Assembly (NCBI GenBank): GCA_934167685.1
Contig: CAKPLQ010000002.1
Span: forward strand, 23,349 to 87,348
DNA length: 64,000 nucleotides
Reading direction: 5' to 3'
Source of the DNA: an uncultured Clostridia bacterium
Lineage (GTDB): Bacteria > Bacillota > Clostridia > TANB77 > CAG-508
This document shows, piece by piece, positions 28,205 to 36,994 of the stretch. The notes below the pieces were generated by a model. It made no database searches. It worked only from the letters and a program-made list of their open reading frames with translations, and had not been told where the DNA came from. How positions within the stretch are numbered: position 1 is the stretch's first letter; every line of letters begins with the position of its first letter. A program made the translations under genes and the position numbers.

Positions 28205-28789
28205 TTATGACAAATAAGATTCAATAACATTCCAAGCTTCATCGCTATAAATTTTTCGTTCAGAAGAAAATGGAAGAGTAGTAATATCACCGATAGGATT
28301 TAGTTGTTTTTGAATATTTTTAGTAGCATCATCTACTTTAGTTTTAGCTATTTTATCAGCTTTATTAGCTATAATCATACAAGGAAGCCCACTTCTTATA
28401 ACATAATCATACATCAAAAAGTCATTAGAAGTAGGGTCATGTCTAATATCAACTAAAAATATAATAAGACAGATTTCTTGGCGATGTTTTAGGTAATATT
28501 CAATAAACTCACCAACTTTAACTTGTTCTTGCTTAGACATTTTGCTATAACCATAACCAGGTAAATCAACAAAATAAAATTTGTCGTCCATGTTATAAAA
28601 ATTTAATTGACGAGTTTTTCCTGGTTCGCTACTTGTACGAGCTAATTTTTTTCTATTAATCATTGTATTTATAAAACTTGATTTCCCAACATTAGATTTT
28701 CCAACTAAAACTACTTCTGGTAGGCCGTTTTTTGGATATTGATTTTCTCTTACTGCTGAGATTTCAAATTTTGGATTTTTTATTATCAT
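28205..28789 (-). CDS. engB: Ribosome biogenesis GTPase EngB (YsxC/YihA)
   Basis: 194 residues from the ATG giving MIIKNPKFEIS, preceded by GAAAGGA; a longer frame upstream lacks a site and runs into the repeat. EngB assists 50S subunit assembly. G1 is GKSNVGKSS, G2 lies in the SSEPGKTRQ region, G3 is DLPGYGYSK, G4 is NKADK and G5 is the SS segment before ERK. Full length for the family. A 31-bp repeat pair lies immediately upstream, so transcription may start within or beyond it. Confidence 0.93.
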   Translation of the reverse strand: MIIKNPKFEISAVRENQYPKNGLPEVVLVGKSNVGKSSFINTMINRKKLARTSSEPGKTRQLNFYNMDDKFYFVDLPGYGYSKMSKQEQVKVGEFIEYYLKHRQEICLIIFLVDIRHDPTSNDFLMYDYVIRSGLPCMIIANKADKIAKTKVDDATKNIQKQLNPIGDITTLPFSSERKIYSDEAWNVIESYLS

Positions 28790-28820
28790 AATATATAATT
28801 CCTTTCTTTTTGGCACTGAC

Positions 28821-28902
28821 TGCACCGATGGGACCGGTTCTCAACGGTGCAAAAATGCATCATTTTGAAACTGCACCGCAGAGAACCGGTCCCAAACGTG
28901 CA
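28821..28902. repeat. 31-bp palindromic repeat, inverted pair (locus C)
   Basis: Units 28821-28851 and 28872-28902 in opposite orientation. Their variable arms differ (TCAACGG against TCTGCGG), so this pair is not a simple duplication of one unit. Confidence 0.9.
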
Positions 28903-28912
28903 AATTTTAATA

Positions 28913-28938
28913 AAGTAAAAGGCTCAAATAGAGCCTTT
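28913..28938 (-). terminator. Terminator of purA
   Basis: On the minus strand AAAGGCTC-n5-GAGCCTTTTAC gives an 8-bp stem with a short T-run. It is next to repeat locus C. The 28906-29017 gap holds nothing else obvious. Confidence 0.6.
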
Positions 28939-29017
28939 AGTGGTAAGTTTTTGTAACGTGTTTGATATTGGCCTTTTATTAATTTATTAATATTAAATCA
29001 AATAAAATAATTAAGGT

Positions 29018-30337
29018 CTAAGGTCTAATAAGAGTATCTTTCTCATCAGGTCCAATTCCGATAAATTTTACAGGGATGCCGGTATAATGTTCTATAAAAT
29101 TAATAAAATTCATAGCATTTTCAGGCAAGTCAGCAAAAGTTTTGCAATTGCTTAAATCCCAACCGCCGAGAAATGTTGTATACACTGGGGTACATGCTTC
29201 GGCATGAACGGGAACATAAGTGATTTCAGTATTGGTACCATTATAAACATAAAAGTATGATGTGCAAACATTGATATAACCTAATTCCAGACCAATTTTA
29301 CCAATTGTATCAAGGTGGTTAAGGCATAAAGCCGTGACTCCGTTGATTGTAATAGCGTTTTTTAATCGAACCAAGTCGAGCCAACCACATCGGCGTGGAC
29401 GTTTGGTTGTTGTACCATATTCATGTCCAAGTTCTCGAATAAGTTCACCAGTTTCATCTAATAATTCGGTATTAAATGGACCTTCGCCAACCCGTGAACA
29501 ATAGGCCTTGATGATGCCATATACATTTTTAATGTATTTTGGACCGATTCCTGCAGCTGAAGCTGTGCCGGCTGTTGATGGATTAGAAGATGTTACATAA
29601 GGGTAATCACCAGAATCTAAATCCAGGTATAAAGACTGGGCTCCTTCAATTACGATTTTTTTGTTTTGCTCAAGTGCTGGAAAAATAATTTCTCTTTCAT
29701 CTCTAATAAACTGAGATAAGAGCTTTCTGTATTTTTCACAATAAGTGAACGAGTTTTTTATAATTGTTCCTAAAGGCTCCTTGAGTTCTTCGCAAAGGTA
29801 TTTTTCGGAGTTCAATAGCAAATCAACTGGCTCAGTTGCTAATTGAATTTTCGAAACTAATTCTTCATCAGAACAAGTTACTAAATCTCCCATTCTAATT
29901 CCAACACGATTGATTTTATCGGCATAACATGGTCCGATGCCTCTGAGGGTTGTTCCAATTTTTTTATCACCTTTTAAGGTTTCATAAAATTTGTCCATTT
30001 TGATGTGATATGGAAAAATAATATGTGCTCTAGGGCTGATAATCAGATTATCTGATGTGATAGAAATTCCACAATCTTGTAATGTTTGAATTTCATCAGC
30101 CAAAACTGCTAAATCGATTACAACTCCTGGAGCAATGATTGAAATGGTGTTAGGTTTGATGATTGACGCAGGGAGTAAGTGCAGTGCAAATTTTCTACCA
30201 TTTGCTACTACAGTATGTCCTGCATTGTTTCCACCAGTTGCCCGAATACAAATTGCATTATCGGAAATAAAGTGAGAAACGCGACCTTTTCCTTCGTCGC
30301 CCCATTGAAGTCCTACAATAATTGATACGTTACTCAT
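29018..30337 (-). CDS. purA: Adenylosuccinate synthetase
   Basis: 439 residues. It joins IMP and aspartate using GTP on the way to AMP. Landmarks: GLQWGDEGKG (P-loop-like GTP site and catalytic Asp) at residues 9-18, GGNNAGHTV with the catalytic His, GIGPCYADK, the EGAQ segment, and TTKRPRRCGWLDLVRL near residue 330. After GDEGKG the sequence is RVSHFIS rather than the common KIVDxL, marking a divergent subfamily. Its base composition is richer in G and C than rnj or gltX nearby, which may indicate acquisition by transfer. AAAGGAGG site. Confidence 0.93.
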   Translation of the reverse strand: MSNVSIIVGLQWGDEGKGRVSHFISDNAICIRATGGNNAGHTVVANGRKFALHLLPASIIKPNTISIIAPGVVIDLAVLADEIQTLQDCGISITSDNLIISPRAHIIFPYHIKMDKFYETLKGDKKIGTTLRGIGPCYADKINRVGIRMGDLVTCSDEELVSKIQLATEPVDLLLNSEKYLCEELKEPLGTIIKNSFTYCEKYRKLLSQFIRDEREIIFPALEQNKKIVIEGAQSLYLDLDSGDYPYVTSSNPSTAGTASAAGIGPKYIKNVYGIIKAYCSRVGEGPFNTELLDETGELIRELGHEYGTTTKRPRRCGWLDLVRLKNAITINGVTALCLNHLDTIGKIGLELGYINVCTSYFYVYNGTNTEITYVPVHAEACTPVYTTFLGGWDLSNCKTFADLPENAMNFINFIEHYTGIPVKFIGIGPDEKDTLIRP

Positions 30338-30402
30338 TCTTTTCCTCCTTTATTGTCTAAAGTTTTAGTGAAATAAAGTTACATAAAAACTATACCGCCA
30401 AT

Positions 30403-30431
30403 ATTATAACATATATTTAAGCCTAGAGCAA
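30403..30431 (-). promoter_or_regulatory. Promoter of purA
   Basis: On the minus strand TTGCTC, 17-bp spacer, TATAAT. No purine-riboswitch-like structure is evident in the short leader. Confidence 0.65.
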
Positions 30432-30460
30432 TATGTTAACTTTATTTTTTAAACTCTGGT

Positions 30461-31750
30461 CTATTTTTTTACTGGTGTTAATTTTTCTGTTCCACCCATA
30501 TAAGGTCTTAAAACTTCTGGAACAGTGATAGTTCCATCTTCATTATAATTGTTTTCTATAACAGCAATTAAACCTCTAGGTGTAGCAACAACAGTGTTGT
30601 TTAAAGTGTGAACGAAATAGTTGCCTTTTTCACCTTTTGCACGAATTCCTAAACGTCTTGCTTGTGCATCACCTAATGTAGAGCAACTGCAAACTTCGAA
30701 ATATTTTTGTTGACGTGGGCTCCAAGCCTCGATGTCACATGATTTTACTTTTAAATCAGCCAAGTCTCCAGAACAGCAGTCAAGTTGTCTAACTGGAACA
30801 TTAAAGCTTCTAAATAAATCAACACTTAATTTCCACATTTTGTTATACCAATTCATAGAATCTTCTGGTTCGCAAAGAACAATCATTTCTTGTTTTTCAA
30901 ATTGATGAACACGGTATAAACCTCTTTCTTCTAGCCCATGAGAACCAATTTCTTTTCTAAAACATGGTGAATATGATGTCATTGTTATTGGTAAGTCTGA
31001 TTTTTTGATGATTTGGTCCTTGAATCTTCCGATCATAGAGTGTTCAGAAGTACCAATTAAGAATAAATCTTCACCTTCAATTTTATACATCATAGCATCC
31101 ATTTCTTCGAAACTCATTACACCTGTAACAACATCAGAACGAATCATAAATGGGGGAATGCAGTAGGTAAAGCCATTGTTTATCATGTAATCTCTGGCAT
31201 ATGCTAACATTGCCTCATGTAATCTAGCGATGTCGCCAATTAGGTAGTAGAATCCCATACCGCTTGTTCTGCCAGCACTTTCTTTATCTAAACCATTAAA
31301 TGTATTTATTATGTCAGCATGATGTGGAATTTCATAGCTTGGAACTGTAGGGTCTCCAAATTTTTGAACTTCTACATTTTCGCTGTCATCTTTTCCAATT
31401 GGAACACTTGCGTCCATGATGTTTGGAATTTTCATCATTCTTGTTTTTATTTCTTCTGAATATTTTTCTTCAAGTGCTTCGTTTTCTTCAAGTGCAGAAT
31501 TGATTTTTTGTACTTCTTGTCTTAATTTTTCTGCTTCGTCTTTTTGGCCTGCTTTCATAAGTTGACCAATTTGTTCACTTGTTTTTTTTCTGTCAGCTCT
31601 TAAATTGTCTCCATTTAGTTTAGCTTCTCTATTTTTTTTATCTAATTCTAAAACTTCATCAACTAAAACAAGTTTCTGGTCTTGAAATTTTTTCTTGATA
31701 TTGTCTTTTACCAATTCTGGATTTTCTCTAATTAATTTTATATCTATCAT
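30461..31750 (-). CDS. serS: Seryl-tRNA synthetase
   Basis: 429 residues. Class II synthetase that charges tRNA-Ser and, in standard systems, tRNA-Sec. The N-terminal long coiled-coil arm spans about residues 30-100; motif 2 is CFRKEIGSHG near 275 and motif 3 is ATPRGLIAVIENN near 395. GAAAGGAAAGG lies before the ATG. It is monocistronic or shares a transcript with nothing obvious upstream. Confidence 0.95.
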   Translation of the reverse strand: MIDIKLIRENPELVKDNIKKKFQDQKLVLVDEVLELDKKNREAKLNGDNLRADRKKTSEQIGQLMKAGQKDEAEKLRQEVQKINSALEENEALEEKYSEEIKTRMMKIPNIMDASVPIGKDDSENVEVQKFGDPTVPSYEIPHHADIINTFNGLDKESAGRTSGMGFYYLIGDIARLHEAMLAYARDYMINNGFTYCIPPFMIRSDVVTGVMSFEEMDAMMYKIEGEDLFLIGTSEHSMIGRFKDQIIKKSDLPITMTSYSPCFRKEIGSHGLEERGLYRVHQFEKQEMIVLCEPEDSMNWYNKMWKLSVDLFRSFNVPVRQLDCCSGDLADLKVKSCDIEAWSPRQQKYFEVCSCSTLGDAQARRLGIRAKGEKGNYFVHTLNNTVVATPRGLIAVIENNYNEDGTITVPEVLRPYMGGTEKLTPVKK

Positions 31751-31864
31751 TTTTACCAGTCCTTTCCTTTCACATTAATGCTGATATTATATAACAAAAG
31801 TCAAGAAATATCAATAAAATTTGAGGAATTTGTAAATAATAAGCTTGTTAAAGGAGAGATGATT

Positions 31865-32701
31865 ATGGAATTGTTATGGGAGATAGTTCAGTTCGCTTTT
31901 TATTCTGGATTGATTGTCTTAATTTCAAAATATATATTAGTTAGAACACTAAGAAGTTTGGCAGAAAATCTGAATTTAAAACCAAAGACTGTTGGCGATA
32001 TTGCGGGAGTTGCAACATCTGTGCCAGAATTGCTGACAATTGGTGCTGCAAGTATTAACGGACTGTTGGGAGCGAGCATTTATAATGTGTTGAGTTCTAA
32101 TGTGATAAATTTAATTCAGTATAGTGGCGCGATTGCGTTAAATAAAAATCAAAGTGCTATAAAAAATAAGGCTATTAAAATAGATATATTTCTAGTTATA
32201 ATAACAATTATTATACCAATATTTTTTAGTATTTTAAAAAGTGAGTTTCAATTGGCGATGGTGCCAGTTTTTATTATATTGTATTGGGGATTTAAAAAGA
32301 TTAATAATAATGTGCATAAATTGTATCTTCCGATAGATGAAGATGTAGAAGATTCTGCAACGCAAAAGAATTCTAATAAATTTAGACTTTTTAGAGATAT
32401 AGTTATTTTGATTATTACTGGTATACTTTTATTTGTGATAGGCGATTGGCTTGGAAATACTTTAGAGGTCCTTTGTAGAAGGTTTAATGTTCCAGAATTG
32501 GTGGTTGGAATTGTTTTAGGATTTATTACAAGTATTCCAGAATTGATTACTTTTTTTGAGGCACAACGTCACCATAAAAAGGCTGAAAATGAGATGTTGG
32601 GCGTTGTTGAGGCTACTAATAATTTGCTTATGTCTAATATGATGAATTTGTTTGTTATTCAATCTATAGGAATTCTATTATTCCAGTTTTTTGGTTCTTA
32701 A
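31865..32701 (+). CDS. CaCA-family (sodium/calcium exchanger-like) membrane protein
   Basis: About 279 residues with some eight membrane segments. Two inverted alpha-repeat motifs are visible: GDIAGVATSVPELLTIGAAS near residue 40 and GIVLGFITSIPELITFFEA near residue 220, each with the conserved S-x-PE that binds the cation. A Glu/Asp-rich cytoplasmic loop lies between. The start at 31865 gives eight bases from AAGGAG; a longer upstream frame lacks a good site. The family exchanges Ca2+ or other cations for Na+ or H+; the exact ion is unknown. Confidence 0.82.
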   Translation: MELLWEIVQFAFYSGLIVLISKYILVRTLRSLAENLNLKPKTVGDIAGVATSVPELLTIGAASINGLLGASIYNVLSSNVINLIQYSGAIALNKNQSAIKNKAIKIDIFLVIITIIIPIFFSILKSEFQLAMVPVFIILYWGFKKINNNVHKLYLPIDEDVEDSATQKNSNKFRLFRDIVILIITGILLFVIGDWLGNTLEVLCRRFNVPELVVGIVLGFITSIPELITFFEAQRHHKKAENEMLGVVEATNNLLMSNMMNLFVIQSIGILLFQFFGS

Positions 32702-32767
32702 AATATGGATAATAATGTAAATGCGCGCATATAATATATATATCAGGACAAGAAATGGGGGAAGAAT

Positions 32768-33064
32768 ATGGGAGAGGAATTTTGGCTGGAACAATTGAGC
32801 AGAAGTAAAAGTGATGATGAGCTAGAAGCGGAACTTTTAAAGAATATTGTAGAAACTAAAAATGTGTTGGAGACTGCAAGACGTAATTTTGAGTATGCTG
32901 AGGACGAGTTGATAGATTATTATACTTATCAGATAAAAGCTCATCAATCTAAGTTGGATTATTTGATTAAAATTGCAAAGGTTAAAGGTATACAGATTAG
33001 CAGGGCTCAAGATTTGAAAACTAAATTGTATAATAAATTAAATAAAAATAATATTGCAGGATAG
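32768..33064 (+). CDS. DUF2508 family protein
   Basis: 98 residues, soluble and helical. The pattern ELLKNIVETKNVLETARRNF followed by DYYTYQIKAHQSKLDYLIK is characteristic of the DUF2508 (YaaL-like) family, which in Clostridia and Bacilli usually lies directly upstream of bofA, as here. Role unknown; a link to sporulation is inferred from that recurrent pairing. GGGGGAA site before the ATG. Confidence 0.8.
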   Translation: MGEEFWLEQLSRSKSDDELEAELLKNIVETKNVLETARRNFEYAEDELIDYYTYQIKAHQSKLDYLIKIAKVKGIQISRAQDLKTKLYNKLNKNNIAG

Positions 33065-33112
33065 TGAATATTTGTCCAGTATTGCACATACAAAATAATA
33101 GAGGTGAATGCT

Positions 33113-33377
33113 GTGAATATAAATGTTTTGATAATTATATCTTGTATATGTATGTTTTTTGTTATTGGTAGAATTTTTATTATTCCGTTAAAGAAGATTT
33201 TGAAGCTTGTTTTTAATTCGATTATTGGCGGAATTTTGATTTGGCTAATTAATTTGATAGGTGGCATCTGGAGCTTTCATATTGGATTGAATTTTTTTAC
33301 TTCTATTTGGGTGCGGAGTTCTGGGCGTCCCAGGTGCTGTGCTACTTATAATTCTTAAGTTGATTTTTAACATATAA
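33113..33377 (+). pseudogene. bofA: BofA-like pro-sigma-K processing inhibitor, frameshifted at T7
   Basis: BofA is a small membrane protein that holds the pro-sigma-K protease inactive during sporulation. The first ~62 residues match (GRIFIIPLKKILKLVFNSII, then IWLINLIGGIW), but the frame then reads RSSGRPRCCATYNS and stops at 33358. Removing one T from the seven-T run at 33292-33298 restores VLGVPGAVLLIILKLIF, the conserved BofA C-terminus, giving exactly 87 codons. The GTG at 33113 is preferred because GAGGTG is six bases before it. Slippage in T7 could be a sequencing error, a real mutation or a phase switch. Confidence 0.75.
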
Positions 33378-33384
33378 AAGAATA

Positions 33385-33411
33385 CCCAGAGTCAATTTGA
33401 CTCTGGGTTTT
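33385..33411 (+). terminator. Rho-independent terminator after bofA
   Basis: CCCAGAGTCAA and TTGACTCTGGG form an 11-bp stem followed by TTTT. Confidence 0.85.
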
Positions 33412-33438
33412 AGGAGCTTGGAGCTCTCTGTTAGCAGA

Positions 33439-33684
33439 TTAGCAATCTATTCGATTGAAATCCATTATCTGCTGCAGGGCTTTACTAGCCGCTGGTACAA
33501 GCTCAAAAGCTGTTGCCTTTGGAAAGGCAGACTTAAACTTATTGAAAAAATCCATCTGGTACTTATAAAAGCACCCTCTGAATTCTGAATCAGGTATTGT
33601 TACCTGCTCTTCTTTGCCATTGTGTGTTCCAATTAATATGAAACTGTTTTGCCCCCGGGTTACTCTTACGATGTTGTTACTCAT
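33439..33684 (-). CDS. Small orphan protein, 81 residues
   Basis: A perfect AGGAGG eight bases before the ATG and a consensus promoter make this a real gene. The sequence begins MSNNIVRVTRGQNSFILIGTH, with no signal peptide or membrane segment. Composition is richer in G and C than the neighbours, as in the two orphan genes near 55 kb, suggesting recent arrival. I recognise no family. Confidence 0.65.
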   Translation of the reverse strand: MSNNIVRVTRGQNSFILIGTHNGKEEQVTIPDSEFRGCFYKYQMDFFNKFKSAFPKATAFELVPAASKALQQIMDFNRIDC

Positions 33685-33715
33685 TTTCGCATCCTCCTAA
33701 AAATTTGATATTTTA

Positions 33716-33744
33716 ATTATAGCACAAAAAATGATAATGTGCAA
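33716..33744 (-). promoter_or_regulatory. Promoter of the 81-residue orphan gene
   Basis: On the minus strand TTGCAC, 17-bp spacer, TATAAT. It is divergent from the next promoter with only 17 bases between the two -35 boxes. Confidence 0.7.
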
Positions 33745-33761
33745 ATTTTATTAAAATAATA

Positions 33762-33790
33762 TTGCGATAATTATTAAGTTAGTGTAAAAT
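33762..33790 (+). promoter_or_regulatory. Promoter of the lectin-fold secreted protein
   Basis: TTGCGA, 17-bp spacer ending in GTG, TAAAAT, 69 bases before the GTG start. Confidence 0.6.
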
Positions 33791-33858
33791 ATAGATGGAT
33801 AATAAAAACAAAAGAAAAATGTCGAAAAAGAACGAAAGAAGGGAGCACAAAATAAAAC

Positions 33859-35508
33859 GTGAAAAATTTATTACGTAAACATAGAAAATCAAACAAAAAG
33901 AATCGATTTCAAAAATATGTGTTAGTTATTTTTGCCCTTATAATGTCAACCTTTGCATGGCTTGCTTATTCCAAAATATTAAATACTCATTTAAATATAC
34001 ATGTTGCAGCATGGGACATGGAGTATTTTATAGAGGGTGAGAAAAAGGAAAATCCAATAGGCATCGAGTTTCCAACGTTATATCCGCAAATGCCGGAACA
34101 AACGGTAACTGTGGATATTTTGAATAATGGAGAGGCATTGGTAGATTTAAGTTATGATGTTAAAGCAATATCAATAGCAGGAGTAACTTATGAACTAGTA
34201 AGGACAGGAGAACAGCCAACAACTGAAAATTATATAAATATAGCTGACCCCGTAACAGCTACTAATCAAGAGACAGGGGAAGAAATATCTAAAGGCGAAA
34301 TTATAAACGATATAACAAAATTTCCGTTTACATTAACTATAGAACATTCTTTGCAAGTGGCTTCGAAAGATACGGCATATCTAAAAGTCACAGCTAATTG
34401 GCTTGGAGATAATGATGATTTAGATTCGCAATGGGGCTATATTGTAGGAAAGTATTTTATGGATAACCCAGATGCAACTTCTGCAATTAGCATTACTCTA
34501 AGCATCGATTCTTATCAAGCAAATGACGAGATTAAGGCCGATAAGAATACTACTGCTGGAACGTATCTTCCAACAGGATTTACTCAAGTGGAAGGCACTA
34601 CTTTAGATAATGGCTTAACAATTCAAGATAGTAAAGGCAATCAATATGTGTGGGTCGAAGTCCCTAAAACAGCTGAAGTTTACCCAACTGCAGGCCTAAA
34701 TGTTACTGCTTTTTCTGATGATGATTATACTAAAATAGAAAATGATTTGCATACATATACGAGTGTGTATAGAAATGGAACAAGTTATAAAGATGAATAT
34801 TATTCAGATGCAGCAACAGGATTGACAAAAGACCAGTATGCAGAATTAAAGAAAAAGATGTTAAAAAGTGTATACAAAAATGGAGGATTTTATGTTGGAA
34901 AATATGAAACAGGAATAGAAAATGCGCCAAAAACATCTGGTTCATCATCAACAGCACCAACAGAAATACCAGTAATAAAGCAAAATGCATATCCATATAA
35001 TTGGGTAACATGTAGTCAAGCACAAACATTAGCAAGTAGTATGGAATCTGGAAGTTATACAAGTAGTTTGATGTTTGGAGTACAATGGGATTTAGTATTA
35101 AAATATTTAGAGACAAAAGGAACAGCACAAGCTGATTTAAAAACAGATAGTACAAGTTGGGGAAATTACTATAATAATTTATGGAATATAACAAATGCAA
35201 ATTCTAAGTATTATTATTATGTTAATTCAAAATGGACAAGTGGAGCATATGGAAAAAAAGCTTCAGTTGAAACTATATTATTATCAACAGGAGCAAGTGA
35301 AGAATTTAGTAAACAAGGAATATATGATATAGCTGGAAATGTAATGGAATGGACATTAGAATATGCTTTTAATTCGAGGTGGTCTTGTGCTAATCGTGGC
35401 GGCTCTTACAATACCAATGGCAGCCTCTCTTATCAAGCTAGCACCCGCGACGACGGTGGTACGGATGTTTACGATAACAACCTCGGCTTCCGTGTAGCAC
35501 TTTATTAA
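33859..35508 (+). CDS. TasA-like secreted protein fused to a C-type-lectin/FGE-like domain; candidate DGR target
   Basis: 549 residues. Basic N-terminus, hydrophobic segment (about 20-36) ending in MSTFAWLAYSK, a SipW-type processing region, then a TasA-like domain with AAWDMEYFIEGE and FPTLYPQMPEQ that parallels the subunit encoded at 20.3 kb. From about residue 235 the protein becomes a formylglycine-generating-enzyme/C-type-lectin-like fold: YVWVEVPK, GGFYVGKYETG, then IYDIAGNVMEWTLEY, NRGGSYN and LGFRVALY at the extreme C-terminus. The RGG...GFR pattern is the usual seat of DGR variable regions. GTG start with a weak site. Export by the SipW enzymes of the island is inferred from the shared N-terminal half. 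Confidence 0.82.
   Translation: MKNLLRKHRKSNKKNRFQKYVLVIFALIMSTFAWLAYSKILNTHLNIHVAAWDMEYFIEGEKKENPIGIEFPTLYPQMPEQTVTVDILNNGEALVDLSYDVKAISIAGVTYELVRTGEQPTTENYINIADPVTATNQETGEEISKGEIINDITKFPFTLTIEHSLQVASKDTAYLKVTANWLGDNDDLDSQWGYIVGKYFMDNPDATSAISITLSIDSYQANDEIKADKNTTAGTYLPTGFTQVEGTTLDNGLTIQDSKGNQYVWVEVPKTAEVYPTAGLNVTAFSDDDYTKIENDLHTYTSVYRNGTSYKDEYYSDAATGLTKDQYAELKKKMLKSVYKNGGFYVGKYETGIENAPKTSGSSSTAPTEIPVIKQNAYPYNWVTCSQAQTLASSMESGSYTSSLMFGVQWDLVLKYLETKGTAQADLKTDSTSWGNYYNNLWNITNANSKYYYYVNSKWTSGAYGKKASVETILLSTGASEEFSKQGIYDIAGNVMEWTLEYAFNSRWSCANRGGSYNTNGSLSYQASTRDDGGTDVYDNNLGFRVALY
35376..35505 (+). other. Candidate DGR variable region (VR)
   Basis: The last ~43 codons of the lectin-fold gene. By hand count 35401-35500 is 53% GC, against about 30% for 35221-35320. 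The codons are rich in AAC, AAT, GAC and TAC and related sites reachable from adenine-bearing template codons, around invariant RGG and GFR landmarks. No matching template repeat or reverse transcriptase is in the window. Confidence 0.5.
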
Positions 35509-35517
35509 AGCGTAGAC

Positions 35518-35532
35518 CTGTATCCAATACAG
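35518..35532 (+). other. Small hairpin just 3' of the candidate VR
   Basis: CTGTAT-cca-ATACAG, a 6-bp stem with a 3-nt loop, nine bases after the stop codon. Known DGR targets often carry a hairpin or cruciform directly after the variable region that aids retrohoming. The resemblance in placement is seen; the function is inferred. Confidence 0.4.
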
Positions 35533-35585
35533 CGATACACTAGAATGGACTCAACCAAAGAATTAAATATAAAAATTAGAACGAG

Positions 35586-35657
35586 TGCACCGCAGGGATC
35601 GGTTCTCTGCGGTGCAAAATAAAAAATGCACGGCAGAGAACCGGTCCCAAACGTGCA
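35586..35657. repeat. 31-bp palindromic repeat, inverted pair (locus D)
   Basis: Units 35586-35616 and 35627-35657 in opposite orientation. The first has GGGATCGG in the core, one change from the consensus. The pair lies between the lectin-fold gene and the truncated ATPase gene. Confidence 0.9.
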
Positions 35658-35677
35658 AAATGAAAGAGAGGTAAAAA

Positions 35678-36994
35678 ATGAGAAAATTACCAAATGGAGT
35701 AAGTAACTATGAAAAAATAGTGAAGGAAAATATGATATATGTAGATAAAACGATGTATATAGAGAAAATGGAAAATTTATCAGATAGTACAATAATGTTT
35801 TTGCGCCCAAGAAAATTTGGAAAGACATTATTTACAAGTACGTTGGAGTGTTATTATGATAAAAACAGAGCTGATAAATTTGATGAGTTATTTGGAAAAA
35901 CATATATAGGAAAAAATCCCACTCCTAATAAAAATAGATATTGTGTATTAAGATTTAATTTTTCTGGAATAAGTACAAATACAGTAGAAGAAGCAATGAG
36001 AGGATTTAGAGAAAAGGTTAATATAGGCATAAATGGATTTGTGACAGATTATGGACTAGAGTTTTATAATAATCCTGAGCAAAGCACAGAAGGAATATTA
36101 GGGAGTATATTTGAAGCATTTAGAACACAAAGAAGAGGCGAAAAAATATATGTAATAATAGATGAATACGACCATTTTGCAAATGAGTTATTGGGATTTA
36201 AAACAGACGAATTCAAAGATTTAGTTGCTAAAAATGGAAAAGTAAGAAAATGGTACGAAATATTAAAAGAAGGAACAGAAACAGTAGTTGATAGGATATT
36301 TATTACAGGAGTAGCACCAATAACGTTAGATAGTACAACAAGTGGGTTTAATATAGCAAGAGATATAACAAAAAATATAATGTTTAATGATATGCTAGGA
36401 TTTAGTAAAGAAGATGTAAAATATTTAATGACAGAAATTGATGTACCAGAAGAGTTATTGCCAATAATAAAAGAAAATTATGATGGATACATATTTTCTA
36501 ATATGATAAAAGGCGATTATGAAAAATACAAAATATACAACTCAAATATGACTTTATATTTTTTAAATGCATATCAAGAACAACAGAAAGTGCCAGAAGA
36601 GCTTGTAGATGTAAACATATTAAGTGACTATGGAAAAATAGAAGCATTTATGGATTTATGCCAAAATATGAATAAAATAGAATTGCTAGAAAAGATTGTG
36701 GCAGAAGAACCAGTAGAAAGTGGATTGACAGAAAAGTTTAATGCAGAGATAAGCTTTGGAGAAAAAGAGCTAATTTCATTGCTATTTTATTTGGGATATT
36801 TAACAATAAAAGAAAATGAATTTGGAGTGTTAAAATTTGTAACACCAAATGAAGTGATAAGAACAATTTATAGTAATTATTTTCTAGAATATATAAAAAG
36901 AAAAGCCGGCATCAAAGAAGAAATAAAAAATGCACGGCATAGAACCTGTCCCATCGGTGCAGTTAAGTTTTTGCTAAAGGGGGAACAAAAATGA
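35678..36994 (+). CDS. AAA-ATPase-like/DUF1703 family protein, C-terminus truncated by a repeat
   Basis: 438 residues. The start [19 protein letters not shown], then [10 protein letters not shown] and [20 protein letters not shown] (P-loop-like RPRKFGKT), with [12 protein letters not shown] as a Walker-B-like motif, identifies the AAA-ATPase-like family common in gut anaerobes. Full-length members run on to a PD-(D/E)XK nuclease-like DUF1703 domain of about 100 or more residues. Here, shortly after [12 protein letters not shown], one 31-bp repeat unit enters the frame ([13 protein letters not shown]) and the protein ends at the uvrA start. The nuclease domain is missing, so activity is doubtful. 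Confidence 0.75.
   Translation: MRKLPNGVSNYEKIVKENMIYVDKTMYIEKMENLSDSTIMFLRPRKFGKTLFTSTLECYYDKNRADKFDELFGKTYIGKNPTPNKNRYCVLRFNFSGISTNTVEEAMRGFREKVNIGINGFVTDYGLEFYNNPEQSTEGILGSIFEAFRTQRRGEKIYVIIDEYDHFANELLGFKTDEFKDLVAKNGKVRKWYEILKEGTETVVDRIFITGVAPITLDSTTSGFNIARDITKNIMFNDMLGFSKEDVKYLMTEIDVPEELLPIIKENYDGYIFSNMIKGDYEKYKIYNSNMTLYFLNAYQEQQKVPEELVDVNILSDYGKIEAFMDLCQNMNKIELLEKIVAEEPVESGLTEKFNAEISFGEKELISLLFYLGYLTIKENEFGVLKFVTPNEVIRTIYSNYFLEYIKRKAGIKEEIKNARHRTCPIGAVKFLLKGEQK
36931..36961 (-). repeat. Single 31-bp repeat unit inside a coding region (locus E)
   Basis: Minus-orientation unit with three differences from the consensus, including ACAGG in place of ACCGG, suggesting age. It is read in frame as part of the truncated ATPase C-terminus. 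Confidence 0.85.
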
